The translations under genes and the position numbers were made by a program. This document shows positions 35,161 through 46,340 of a stretch of DNA of 64,000 nucleotides, one piece after another. The stretch comes from Casuarius casuarius. Taxonomy: Eukaryota > Chordata > Aves > Casuariiformes > Casuariidae. The notes beneath the pieces were generated by a model. That model was not told the DNA's origin. It saw only the letters and a program-made list of their open reading frames with translations, and made no database searches. The stretch spans positions 248,001-312,000 of the forward strand of contig PTFA01000338.1 of the NCBI GenBank assembly GCA_003342895.1. The letters run 5' to 3'. Positions within the stretch are counted from its first letter, which is position 1. Each line of letters starts with the position of its first letter.

Positions 35161-35391
35161 AAATAGCTCCTTCTAGCCTAGGGTTTTCTCTCTTCTCATC
35201 TCTTGTTCCGTTCTGTTACTTCTTTTTCTTTCTTTTTCTTCCTTTCTTCCTGCCTTCCTTCCCTCCTTCCTTTCCTTCTTCCCTTTTCTTCCCTTCCCTC
35301 TTTATCCCCATCTCTCTTTCTTTCTCTCCTTCATTCCTTTGTTCTTTGATCCTTTCCTTTCTTTTCCTTCTTTCTTTTCCTTCTTTCCCAA
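35161..35391. repeat. Long polypyrimidine tract
   Basis: Over 200 bases of almost only C and T on the plus strand, purest at about 35219-35391, built of irregular TTCC/TTTC units. Long homopurine-homopyrimidine mirror-like tracts can adopt triplex structure and mutate quickly. Confidence 0.9.
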
Positions 35392-36194
35392 AGCCTGGAC
35401 ATGACCCCTGGCCCCAGCACACACCTCCCCAAGGTTCAGGGCCAGTTAAGGAGGAGTTGCCTGGGGGCAGCCGGCACCTCTGCTCTCCCCCTGGGGCAGG
35501 GACAGCCTTTCCCTGTGCCCGTCCACATCTATAGCTGCTGCTCACCCCATCTGCCCCCCAGGCCCCACACAGAGCCACTGAATTGGGAGTTAATTTGAAT
35601 TTGAGTTGACAAAGTCCAGGCATATCCCCTCCGCGCAGGCAGGAAACGGCCAACCTGTTCACCTTCTAGCAAAGAGGGCAGCAGAGAGGGGAAATGCTTT
35701 TACCTTCCCCTCCACTCAATTTAACTCTTAAAAAATATATATATATAGGGTCAAATAAAATATCACCGTGGGCTGGCCCAATCCGAGGTGGAAATTCCCC
35801 ACCAGTGTCCAGAGGCGTCTGGGGCGGGAAGGGAAACTCCGTCCTGCAATTGCAACCTCCCCTCTGCCTATACCTGCATCTCCTGGGCTGTCAAACCACC
35901 ACCTTCAATCACAGGGGACTTCAGCAGGGCCAGAAAGTGGCAGATTTTCTGCTTCAGCCAGAGATGCTGAGAGCAGAGCGCTGCAGCAGGGCTGAGCCCC
36001 GACAGCCTCTCTCCCCATCCAGCCTCATGCAGACACCTCCGTCTTCTCCTCCCTTGCCTGAAATCTCCCTCAGCTTTTCAATCTCGCCCCCCACTGCTTC
36101 CCTGACATTTCTCTCTCACAGACAGCACTTCCAGCTGATGTTGATTTTTCTTCCTCTGCAACAGTGTTCTTAAGCACAGGCAAGGCAGCTGGAA
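35392..36194. other. Noncoding, short TA run
   Basis: Contains a (TA)n run at about 35736-35747. No gene or repeat family is supported. Confidence 0.5.
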
Positions 36195-36285
36195 TAAAAT
36201 TAGCATTATTTAGCATTACCCAGCACCAAAGGCACTTGACAGATGCACAAGAACAAAGATTTGGGCTGCAAGTTGGGAGAAAGCT
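36195..36285 (-). mobile_element. MIR-type SINE tail fragment
   Basis: TTAGCATTATTTAGCATTAC (36200-36219), then CCAGCACC and ACAAGAACAAAGATTTGGGC, match the reversed amniote MIR tail 'attattattagcattacgtagcacc...acaaacacagaacaaagaggcagtcc'. Only the tail is visible. Confidence 0.45.
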
Positions 36286-36839
36286 TTGTAACGCTTCCCA
36301 TGCTGAAAAATGGGAGGAGGTGAGCCAGAGACCCAGCATCACCTTCCCAGGGGACACTATAAAGCCAGAGACTCCCAGGCTCGGATGCACGCTGCAAATT
36401 CCCTGTGGCATCAAGCACCAAACTCACTGTGCCAGCAGTGGAAAAGCAAATGGGCATTTTTCGCAGCTTTGAGAGGGACTGCAGCCTGGAGCAACAGCCT
36501 TGCACCAGCATCTCCTGCTCCGTCTATTGTCATGTGCCCTGACACAGCCCTGGTACTTTCTCCACCCCAAAACAAGCCCCACCGGCACCCCTGGGTTATT
36601 AGCTCCTATTGCCGGTGATAAGAGGAGGGCAGGGATCCAAAATATGATGGGAAGAGATTTGGGGAAGGGAAGGGAGCAGCCGGCAGAGGATTTGAGACCG
36701 GAGCTGGACCCCAGCCCAGGATCTACCCCAATACTAATTCCTTTTGGCTGGTTGTTTTCACCCTGGCCTCACCTCTCGCCTGCCGGGTGTGGAGCCCTTG
36801 ACACTGCCGCCACCACTAATGACCCTAACGAGGCTTCAG
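36286..36839. other. Noncoding, nothing recognised
   Basis: Transition zone into the CpG island. No repeat or gene is supported. Confidence 0.5.
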
Positions 36840-37315
36840 TTAGGGGCGATATCGCGGGAGCCTCAGCTTGTTTGCCAGCTTCCCTGCGGCTGGCAGCAAC
36901 GTCAGGTTTTTCCGCTGCTCTAAGGGCAACCTGTCAAACCAACCCGCCCCTCCAGAGACGCGCCGCTCAGCCTCGCGCTTGCACAGCCCCGTCCGGACGA
37001 GCACGTGGTGCCGCGGCGGCGCTGGAAGCAGGATAAACAACCCCGCGCCGCGCCGCCTTCGTTTGTGTGCTTGCTCTCCCGAGAACTCCAGTAATTGCAT
37101 CTTTGCCTTGAAATACCACGCCGCTCCGTTGGCATTTCACTGTTTAAATGTCTCCCGCTTGGAAGATGACATTGTCTGGAGGCGGCTGGATCGGGGTGGT
37201 GTGTGCGCAGCTCGGCGCAGGAAAACAACGGGGCGCTCCGGGTTTTTAACAGCTCCGGTGGTGGCAGGCAGCAGCGGGCGCTGGGAGGGCCGGGGCTGAG
37301 CGGCTTTTGCAGGAT
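36840..37315. promoter_or_regulatory. CpG island (candidate promoter / first exon)
   Basis: By eye there are roughly 45-50 CpG dinucleotides in about 475 bases, far denser than anywhere else in the window. The island holds a perfect CACGTG E-box (37002-37007) and many GCGCC-type words. CpG islands of this size usually mark promoters, and in vertebrate developmental loci also marked enhancers. A plus-strand ATG at 37314 has a good start context (A at -3, G at +4) and opens 110 codons to 37643, but the product is unfamiliar. Strand of any transcription is undetermined. Confidence 0.6.
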
Positions 37316-37649
37316 GGCTGTAGAAAGCTGGGTCCAAGCTGGGCATCAGGTCGTCCCCCCTTCCCAAGTCCTTGGAGGGGAGGAGGCAGGGAACGGTCCT
37401 TCCTCTCTCACCCTGCCCATACCTGGCGGTTGCTGGGCTGCATCCCCCTTCCTCGGAGGGCATCCGATAGGGAAGGTCACTGGGGCGCTCCTTTTCGGAC
37501 AGGGCTGTCCAGCCCACGAGAGCTGGCGCCGCGCAGCACGACGGCCATGGCCAGGCGAACTGCTCACCTCCCCGCCGTGCACGCCAGAGCATCAGGATTT
37601 GATGCTTCTGCGTTTTGTTTTCCATTTTGCAAGCCATGGGTGAGCTGAA

Positions 37650-37920
37650 ACATTTCTGCAGTTAACGTAACAGCATTAGGGACTGCAATTAGGAAATATT
37701 CTTGTCAGGGGAGCGAGCAGCAGGAGGAATGTCCTTTCTTATTATTTTGGGGGGGAAATGTAATTATTACCCCTTTGGCCTGTCTGCAAAAGGGATTAAT
37801 AATGTCCAGCTTTGCAGCTGTCACAGCCCTGATTAATTGGGCTCCCTGCACTGAAACCTCATCTGTTTGTCTTGTGTGAATGTGCAAATTGAAAACACAA
37901 CACAATAAATCTCACTGGGC
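37650..37920. promoter_or_regulatory. Homeodomain/TCF motif-rich block beside the CpG island
   Basis: An AT-rich segment with TAATTATTACC (37761-37771) next to CCTTTGG, GGGATTAAT (37792-37800), a CAGCTG E-box (37815-37820) and GATTAATTGG (37831-37840). The abrupt change from CpG-rich to AT-rich, motif-packed DNA resembles a promoter-proximal enhancer. This is composition-based inference. Confidence 0.33.
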
Positions 37921-40900
37921 ACCCCGCAACTCTCAGCTTATCGGCTGCCCTCCTCCTACCTCTGTTCCCAAGCGGCCTGGAAGGGTCGAGCCGCTGCTTC
38001 GCAGCCGTGTTGGGGGTGGATCTGGGCAATCTCATCGCTGCCCTGGGCACAATGGGGTTAAAAGGCCTGGGACACCGTCTGCAGTCACGCAGCCACCCTC
38101 CGTCTCCCAAACAGAGTCACACCGAGGGAAGAAGCTGCAGGAATGGAGTTGCAATCAGGGCATTTGCTTTCCAGCAGGATTTGCCACCCGGTTAGGGAGA
38201 GGCCACTCCATGGAGCCACATGCATGTGTCCCTCATCCCTCCTGGGCACCTTGGGGTCTATAGCAAGGGGTTGCAGGGGGTCAGCTGGATTCATGGATGA
38301 TGTCTTGCTCCATCAAGTGGGATTTGCCTCAGCTAACTTTTAGGCCACGATTCATCCATCCCAAAGGAGGGATCATGTCCTGAGCACTGCTGGCTCTGCC
38401 GAGACAGGAGGCTGGGCTCATTGCACAGGCTGTGGGCCAGGGTTTTGGCTTCAAAGTGAGTCTTCCAGCTTCCACCAGTACCACCAAAAGGGTGAAGTGG
38501 TCTTTTTGTCTGCAAGGCAGCGTGTCTTGCCCCTTGGTGCTGAATAAACAGACTACCATGATGCTAAGGAAGATCATTATTAATTAGAGCCTAGGGAAGA
38601 TGCACTCGCTGCAAATCATAGGCATTTTTTCAGGGACATGAAAGTCAATATGGCCAGAGTTATGTGGCAGTATAGTCTCGGAGGGGGGAATACACTGGGC
38701 TCAGACAGACCCCTGGCAGGATCTAGCCCAAGATCTGGGTCCTGTCCAGAAACAGCCCTGGGACAAGTTTGGTATTGCTCTGTCCCGTGCCTGGCAACCA
38801 TGCGTCACAGGAGCAGGGGGTAGATGTGGTAGAGGAAATAGGGCTGTGTCCTCCCCCCAAAATTGTAACCCCAAGGGCCATGCTGTGCCAGGCAGGGTCC
38901 AGACACAGTAGGGAGATGACCCACTGCTGCCCAGTGAAGCCATTCATGAACTTCACTGGGATGGGATCCCCCCAGAAAAGATCCTGCAGGGCCTGCAGGC
39001 AGGTGGAAGACAGTACTCTAATTAAATACCCGCTCTCTATCGCTTTGTCTGATGCTCACAGAATGAAAACAAGTGGAAAACTAGCAGGAAACCTGTGTTT
39101 ACCGTTTCTCAGCCTATAATATGTAATGTTTTCTCAGTGTGCCTTCAGGAGACTGTAAAAGAGACAAGCGTCTGGGAGCCCAGATTGAATGAAAAAGGTA
39201 CAGAACAAGTTTTTAGGCCAGAAATGCTGAGGATGGGGAAAGTACAGTGACCCCCCATGGCCTGTTACATTTACCCTACCAGGAGGAAAGGTTGCCCTTA
39301 TATAATATATCCTTAGAGCAGCCGGTATCGCGGCTGTCTTCCAGTGATCTGCAAAGCCTGACAGGCAGAAAGGCAGGGGGAGCTTCAGGGTCCTGAAGCA
39401 AATCGCCCTTCTCCAGGCACCAGACAACGCAATTCACCTTCCCACATGTGAATTAGCTGCTGAGAGCTGACTGGGGCCACTGTGGTGTTGCTGGCGCAGG
39501 CCAGAAAAGCATCTGGCCCCGGGGAGCCCGTCCCAGCCCCAAATCCATGCCAGCCCAGCATATTCAGGGTACTCCAGGGTATTTAGGGAGCCCAGCATTT
39601 AATTTTGTTGTGGGACTAGCAAGATGGGCAGTGACATGACTCTGCACTGTCTGAGCCAGCTGTGCCTGGGAGATGGTTACCGACGGTATGATGGGGACCG
39701 GCGGCAGCATTGGAAAGTCTGGTGAGTTGTCCTGGCTCAGGTCATGCTTTCAGTAACGACCCAGCTGATGGAAAGCAGAGGGTATTTCTCCCATCTGCAG
39801 GCATCAGTGAGCTGGGAGGAATGGCAAGTGCAGGGGAGGACGGGACTGGTGTGTGAAACCATTTGCACAGATTGGAGGAACCATCTGAAAAAGGATAGGG
39901 TGCAATTCAGAAAGAATAAAAGTCACAGAGGAGGCATTTTGCACTGCAGAAGAACCTGCAGGCCCTCCCGCCCCAGCGCAGCCTGGCCACCATGTGCTGG
40001 AGCCACTAGCCACAGCCTGGAGCTGAATCCATGCAGCCGGACCCCAAGGGAGATCGTATCCTGCAGCCGAGCCTCTGCGGTGAAGACAGCTCTGCAGCAG
40101 AGGACTCAAGGGTTGCAGCAGGATGCCTGCCAACCCACTCAGCACAGGTTAACCGGACGGCAGCAGGAGCTTTTGGATAAGGATTAGGAGAGCCCAGCCA
40201 AGGCTAGGGGTGGGAAGAGCAGCCCTGGGTCGCTTGGGGAGAGCTGCAAGAGCTGGCGAGAGCCAGCTGTCAGTGATGCTCTGGGAACCGCGGGAAGGCT
40301 GAGACTGAAGGAGCACCCCTGGGCCTCTGCCCTGGCACCTTTAAGGAACCCCCCCCCCCCCCGCATCCTCTGTTTGCGCTGATCTGCCGGGGACTGCGCT
40401 GGGTTGAAACCATTAAATCTATTTTCTGTAGCTGAATAATTTTAATTTTCTAGTCAGTTACCTTTTAGGTCTCGCTTCTTGTTTCTTTGGGTCTTAATTG
40501 CCTTTTCCGTCTCTCAGCGCTCCCTTGGCACGCTCTCCCTCCCTCCGCCGGCATGCCTGCTTCCTCCTCCTGCCCTGTCTCCTCCCTCCCTGCCGGGCCA
40601 GTTCCCAGCCTGTCTCCCAGGCAGCCTAAAACCCCCTAAAAAGGGTGATTCCAACAGGCACCATGTCCTCTGCTCCTGCCCAGCTTTGCCAGCCACCCCG
40701 CTCCACCCCAGAAGTGGCTTCAGTCCTAAGGGATGCTGCACCTCTCTGGCAGGAGATGGTGCCTGGGCCCAGGATCAGGCCAGCCCTGGGGCTGGTGTGC
40801 AGCTACATGACACCCCCATGGATCGCGCCCAAAGGCTACGTGTTGGGTCTCACCTGCTCCCCTCCTGAGGAGGTACTGATGGGCTTTGGGGTTGTCTCTT

Positions 40901-41799
40901 TTAAAGAAAAGGCCATTCCCCAGCTGCAGTCCCACCCCCTCAGCGGCGCTGTCGTTGCCCCAGCTGGGAATCCAGTGTCCTGACTCTGCTTCCTCCGCTC
41001 GTCAGCAGAAGAGCGATGCCCAAACCACATCAGAGCTGCTTCGTGCATCAAGAAACAGATATAAGCTGGTGTAAATCTCTCCCTGCTGCAGAAAACACCC
41101 ATCTCACGGGTGTGCAAAAGCATGGGAGACAGCATGTCGTGCGCTGGGACGGTATCTCCTGGCGTGCCGGCCCCAGCAAGGCACCACCCAGAGGAGATCG
41201 AACCACAAGCTCGTGCGGTGCAGCCTGGAGTCACTCCCCGAAAACCACCCACCGGCAAACCTGAGTGCAGAGCCAGCTGCATCCCTGGTCCTGGGAACCA
41301 GAGGCTGATAAATAACACAGCGCTGATGTCAGGGGTCCCTTTGCTTCGAGAAGAGGAGGAAAAAAAACAGGAAATAGCAACAATCAGCGCACCAGAAAGC
41401 CCCATTTTTGCTCCACCTGGTTACAGGGCTCCCTTCTCCGCTGCACCCAGTGTTTCAGGCTGCACCACCTCTGGCTGGGGCAGTGCAAGGGATGGGGAGC
41501 AGCGGAGGGAGGTTGGTACCCAATTCTGGCAGAGCTAGAGGGGACAGGAGAGGAGAAGGCAGGGCTGCTGCAGGGGAGGGTGAGGGGCTGGTGGCAGACA
41601 GGACAGGGCGCCCCAAAATCATCACCGTTCAAACGGGTGTCTCCGGGTCCGCTGCAAAACTGTTCCTTAAAAACAAGTTAGTAAGTGGCGCATCGTACTT
41701 CCACACTGGCCTCGTTTCTAAACCTCTGCAAAAAAATAAATGAAAGGAAGAAAGAAAAGAAAAGCAAACCAGACGGGGAAATGCAGCCCTCTGAAGAAG
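37921..41799. other. GC-rich noncoding DNA
   Basis: No supported gene. A run of 14 C sits at 40349-40362. Frames of up to about 189 codons near 40.8-41.4 kb are chance-like. Two short AT-rich patches (38570-38590 and 40400-40470) hold TTAATTAG/TTTTAATTTTC words. Confidence 0.5.
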
Positions 41800-41966
41800 A
41801 CGCGGCTCATCTGAACCGGAGCACTTCAGACGCTGCTCGCAAGCCTCGTTAAGCAACGGGCGTCTGAGTGCATCAGCTTGTGTGACGGCTGATTTATATC
41901 AGCTCGCAGGGCGTGCGGGAGCGCGAGCACTGCGTCCTGCCAGCCTGCACGGCCAAGAGAGGGCAG
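41800..41966. promoter_or_regulatory. Small CpG cluster with a CTCF-like site
   Basis: About 165 bases with a clear excess of CpG. The word CCAAGAGAGGGCAG (41953-41966) fits 12 of 14 positions of the CTCF core CCASYAGRKGGCRS. Either may be chance. The cluster is too short for a standard CpG island. Confidence 0.25.
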
Positions 41967-43514
41967 TAGTGACCAGTCGGGGGGGTTATTGGCTCTGTCC
42001 CCCCAATTGCACCCTCCCCTCCCCAGCCTAGAGGCATTGCTATCCTGCCCAGCCTCCCTCCTTCCCCACAGCCCGATGCCAGGGCCCTACTGCAAGTCCT
42101 GCAAAAAACACCGCCCGCACCATTCCCACGGAGGCATCCCTGATTGCACATCCCTGAAATTCAGGCAGTCAGTGGTGTCATTTAAATATCCTGGGCAGGG
42201 GAGATTCTGATTGCTTTTATTATCAAGGTAATCTACCCCCCTGATTTCGAGAGACCTCCTGCAGGTTTGTCCTAGTATCAGTGCAAGAAGAGCTTAATCC
42301 ATAGGATGTATTGCCACTCTGGGATACATCTGGCGTTAGCGTATTCCTCTGGTGTACACACACACTCTTAAACTCTAATGTCACCCAGAAGCCAGTATGC
42401 ATGGTGCATTGCAAACAGGAGGAAATCGGTGTGGAAAAGTCTGCCTCTTGCTTCCGTCAGGCGGCAGATAATGAACCCTTCCACCAGGCTCCCAGCGATT
42501 TCGTGGGGTTTTCTGCAATCCAGGAGCTGGTTGTTCTGCAGAAGCAGGGACTGGAGCTTGGGGGTGGCACGGGGCAGGGGCAGCCACGCAGCAGTTCCTC
42601 TTCCATATAGAGAGTTATTCCTTGTCTGCTTTAATGAATTAACCGCCAGCTGGTTCTCCTTGGGAGCTGGAACATGGGTCTCACTGGCTGTCAGAGAGGG
42701 GCTGTGTCTGCACCTGGGTTGCCCATTTCCCAAATATTGCTCATACTAATAGCACAGGTCTCCAAGATGAGCCAGGCTGCTGGCCTCTGAACTCTGTGCG
42801 TGCCCCCTTTACAAATCCCTTGGCCTTTAAAAGGTCATAAAGCAGAGAGAAAGCCTGGAGCATGAGCCTGAAAGCCAGGCTCCCTGTCTGAAAGTCAAAC
42901 AAGGAGCTCACTTCTCACCGGGCATCCTGAGCAACCCAAGTGGGAACAGAGATACCTTGCAGAGGAGCTGAGGATGCTCTGCTCTCCTCGGCTAGACATG
43001 TGCAAAAGAAACCAGTCGAGACAGAGGACTGGATCCCATTGGGGCAGGGTCTAGTGACCTGGAAGGAAATGTGAGGCACAGAAAAAGCAAGAAGCAGAAG
43101 ACAGTTTCCCATAGACTCAAACTTAAAGGAGCCTGAATTCCCTTTTCAGAAATGGGTTGGGCCCGTAAGAAACCAAGGCCGTTTGTTTTCTCCCCCTGAA
43201 AAACACAAGTATTTTCACAGAAAGGAAATGCTGGTTTCTGGCCCACTTTAGCAGCTACCAGTTTAAACACGCTGTTGTTGTTCTCCTCCGGTTTGTCCGC
43301 AGGTGCCCTCCGCTGCAGCGCCCAGACCTGGATGCGGCTCAGACAAAGCAGAACTGCAGCTTTCCATGGCGCACATCCAACCTCCGACATTAATGCATCC
43401 CAGGAGGCGAGCTGCCCTTTTTGCTAAACCATCGCACTATTGACTCATGCTAAGTTAGTGATCCATCTTAACCTCCGGATCCTTTCCTGCCATCCTGCTG
43501 CCTCTCCAGGCTCC
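41967..43514. other. Noncoding, nothing recognised
   Basis: Mixed composition with chance frames of up to about 132 codons and no repeat family. Confidence 0.5.
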
Positions 43515-43690
43515 CCTGCCTGTACATTTATGCATTCGTTTATCCTTCCCAAGCGCGGCACCCTGTGCTCACCGTACTAAATCTCGGCTGGCTGACTCCA
43601 GACGCTCTCCGATTCATCCCCATCATTTCGGATTCTGAGGCTGTCCTCCCAAGTTCTCGCAGCACCCTCATTAATACACAGCCTTGGACT
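43515..43690 (-). mobile_element. CR1/L3-type LINE, internal 3'-half fragment
   Basis: Antisense landmarks are in order: TTTATGCATTCGTTTATCCTTCCCAAGCG (about 43527-43555), CACCCTGTGC, TACTAAATCTCGGCTGGCTGACTCCAGA, and TTTCGGATTCTGAGGCTGTCCTCC (about 43626-43649), then GCAGCACCCTC. The family reads 'tgcatttg...cctcccaagtg...caccctgcacttg...ttgattccagacc...ttttgaattctgatcctgtcctcc'. It lies further from the element's 3' end than the next fragment to the right. For a minus-strand copy that order is wrong, so the two are independent insertions. Confidence 0.75.
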
Positions 43691-43880
43691 TATTGAGCAG
43701 ATGCTGATATCAAAATGCATATGATTATTTCCAGTTAGCAAAGAATTGTATCTCTTTAGCCAGCAGGAATCTTTTTTGGATATGCCTTAAAGAAAAACTT
43801 CAATTGCTATCACTTGCACTGATAAAAATCCAGAATAATAACTACTGACTCTAGTACAGATACTTCAAATTTATACCTGT
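43691..43880. promoter_or_regulatory. AT-rich block abutting the CR1 fragment (possible exapted enhancer)
   Basis: Directly right of the CR1 fragment comes an AT-rich run with AAAATGCATATGATTATTTCC (about 43712-43732) and GATATCAAAATGC. It also holds TTAGCAAAGAATTG and CCAGAATAATAAC. The motif style is that of a conserved noncoding element. No conservation data are available. Confidence 0.25.
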
Positions 43881-43984
43881 AAATCTGAGAACAGATTCAG
43901 GCCGCTTCTTGTCTGGCACCCGGCAGTCAGTCGTAACACCGGTCTACAAAATGCCCACAATAGATGGAGCTATTTTATTCTCTC

Positions 43985-44033
43985 TCTCCAGTGAGAGATA
44001 GCTATTCTTTCTTCTTTCTTTTTTTTTTTTTTT
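43985..44033. repeat. Pyrimidine run with T tract
   Basis: A TTCTTTCTTC-type run passes into a long T tract (about 44009-44033). It is a simple repeat. Confidence 0.8.
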
Positions 44034-44739
44034 CCATCCAAGCTGTTTGCAGAAAAGATCTCAGAAATGAAAAACAAAACAACAGCAAAAAAAACCAAAA
44101 ACAAAAACAGAGAGCTCTGGAGATGTCACTTGGTAAATCACAATCAGCTACTGCTCAGAAAAAAGATTGGCGAAAGAGCCGAGCTCAGTCTGGCTGCACT
44201 TGATGAGATAACACATGCTCTAGGACATCTATTTTATGCTGCAGCAGCTAGCTTTTAAATGTATTTCTTTTATTAATACAGAGCTTTTCATGGTTAACAT
44301 GCCAGCAGTGCTGGAGGAATGAATCTCTCAGTGCTTGGTGCCCTGCCTCGAGGCTGCAGGCGAGAGCATTTGCAGAACTGGGGATACCCGAAGCAGAGAG
44401 GGGCTCTGCCCCAGCTGCGCTGCGTAGCTGGAGCCGTGGTCTCAGAGCTGCCCTGTTTCTGGGCCTTTTCAGAATCCTCTTTTTGGAGCCCAGCTTGGCC
44501 AGCCTTGCAGGACGCAGGCTTTCGCTGCCGTGCCCGAGCACAAGGGCTGGCGAGGAGCCGCCCACACCGTGCTCTGCCTCTTCCTGCCCATCCCTCCTGC
44601 CCAAGAGGAGCACAGGTACGATGCATCCTCCAGCCCATTCCTAGCCTACAGCTGTTTTCAGCTCAGGGGCTTCCTAAGTGAGATGCAATTTCTGTGTAAC
44701 TACACATCATCGGTAGCTTTTTTCTATGAAATTGTCCGG
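44034..44739. other. Noncoding, A-rich patch
   Basis: An A-rich patch with AAAAC units lies at about 44068-44110, followed by GC-rich DNA with chance frames. No gene is supported. Confidence 0.5.
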
Positions 44740-44900
44740 TCTTCCTTTCAGTCCAGATGAGCTTTTATCATCCATGGCAAGGACGCTAAGTATCTGCTGC
44801 CTGTTGTGGGAAGAACTACTGTTTGCTTCAAAACCTGACTCCTCCTAGCTTCCTCCAGTGGTCTATACTTCTCATAGCAGAAGAGACACCCTGCCCACCC
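44740..44900 (-). mobile_element. CR1/L3-type LINE, 3' end fragment
   Basis: Antisense landmarks follow the family's 3' end in order: CATGGCAAGGACG (44773-44785) for 'cctctggcaaggagtt', GTTGTGGGAAGAACTACTG (about 44803-44821) for 'gttgtgtgaagaagtactt', then TTTGCTTCAAAACCTGACTCC for 'tttgttttaaacctgctgcc'. CAGTGGTCTATACTTCTCATAGCAGAAG follows for the 'tgacccctagttcttgt' block. It is an old, diverged copy. Confidence 0.72.
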
Positions 44901-45904
44901 AAACTGTATCTCAAATTTATGAGGAATTCTCTTCCCTCTTCCACCTGCTGCAGGTTTGCCCATCCTTGCTATAAACTACAGGTGGGGACCAGCCCATCGC
45001 ACTTGCACTCCTATCTTGCAGGTGATGCTCCTGAAATTAGTGGCAGTAGAGAGGGTCTTACTGGAAATAGGGTTAATTAGCCAGATGAAGGAGGGCATTC
45101 AAAAAGGAGCAGGTAGGAGCCAGGGAAACCAAGGGGATCATGTCACCCAGAGCAGGAGTTATGTGTGCGAGAGGTCAGAGCCTGGCTTGGCCATGCAGGA
45201 TGCCCAGGCAAGTGGTCGGGATCAGCCAAGGAGCTAGGGCGGGGGACACAGAGTGGCTGCGGAGCCAGGCGCCCCTGTGTTGGCGGTCCCCAGCTCTCTC
45301 CCCTCAGCCCGTGTGGCATCGGGGAGAAATCATCTCCCTGCTGTCCCATTGTGGGGTGGGAGACCCAGAGTGTGCATCAGCCACGGGGATATGAGTGCTT
45401 TGGGCTGGGGGGAGCCCCAGTTCTGCAGGCCAGGCTGGAGGGACACTGGCAGAGCTGTCACCACTTGCACAGATGCAGGTTGCATCCCCACGCAGCAGGT
45501 GCCTGTATTTCCCTTCCGCTCGCTGCTCAGCCTTCCCCAGCTCACTCGCTTCTTTTTTTCCCTTTCTGACGGTGCCCTAGCGCAAGGGGGAGGAGGTCTC
45601 CCCTGAACATGCATTCGAGAGAGCTCTTTTCATTCTGCATTTAAAAGGGAAAGAAGAAAAGCCAAAGCGAACCTGTCTCACACGTAATCTGCTGCACAAA
45701 TGCCAGCTCTCAGCAATCGATAGCAAACGCTCCCGGAGGGCTGTTTTCATTTCATAATATTTATTGGGTTGCTTTATTGTCAGAATCATTACAGTTCAAT
45801 GTACTGCATGGATTTTGTGCCAACTGTGCTTAGTTTGTCTTGTCTTTAGCACTGCACACAGCTTGCATGGGGCCGCGGTTACACCCGGGCTGGGACTGCT
45901 CTTA
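44901..45904. other. Noncoding; possible second MIR tail
   Basis: GC-rich at the left. GCACTGCACACAGCTTGCATGGGG (about 45849-45872), followed by CGGTTACACCCGGGCTGGGAC, resembles a plus-strand MIR tail. It could be a separate, weak copy just upstream of the better one at 45.9 kb. Confidence 0.4.
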
Positions 45905-46102
45905 ACGTGGGCTCCTCTCCGTGTGACAGGGGCAAGTTATTGCTCTTCACTGGGTGTCTGTCCCCCCTCCCAGGATAAACCATGGCTTTTCTAGCTAGCT
46001 GCAGCCTCCCAGGGCAAGGACAATCTCTGTACGTACAGCATCTGGCACACAAGACTTGTGATCTTGGTTGACCTGCTGGATGCAAAGCAGTCAAAGTAAT
46101 AG
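45905..46102 (+). mobile_element. MIR-type CORE-SINE with amniote tail
   Basis: GTGTGACAGGGGCAAGTTATTG near 45921 is the MIR core. CTGGGTGTCTGTCCCCCCTCCCAGGATAAA follows for 'cctcagtttccccatctgtaaaatggggataa'. The tail is GGGCAAGGACAATCTCTGTACGTACAGCATCTGGCACACA with TGATCTTGGTTGACCTGC and a final CAAAGTAATA. This core-plus-tail order matches amniote MIR copies well. The minus strand carries a 275-codon chance frame across it (45879-46706). Confidence 0.75.
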
Positions 46103-46340
46103 AGCCCAAAAGGTGAAGGAGCTGTGAAATGGTCACAGGGGAACTGTGGGGAAGGGAGTGACATGGAAAGATGGGAATGAGGTCAGATGAGGGGTTACAG
46201 ACAGTGGCTGGGGTTAAACATAACCTCTCCTGTGGGCAGAGCACCATGGAGAGAGGGGCTAGGACGGGAATCAGGCCAGGATAACCAGTCAGCAGAGGAG
46301 CTGCCGCACCCCTTGCGATGCTGGCACATTGCAGTGCTGC
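46103..46340. other. Noncoding, nothing recognised
   Basis: Short GC-rich stretch between the MIR and the duplication. Nothing is recognisable. Confidence 0.5.
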
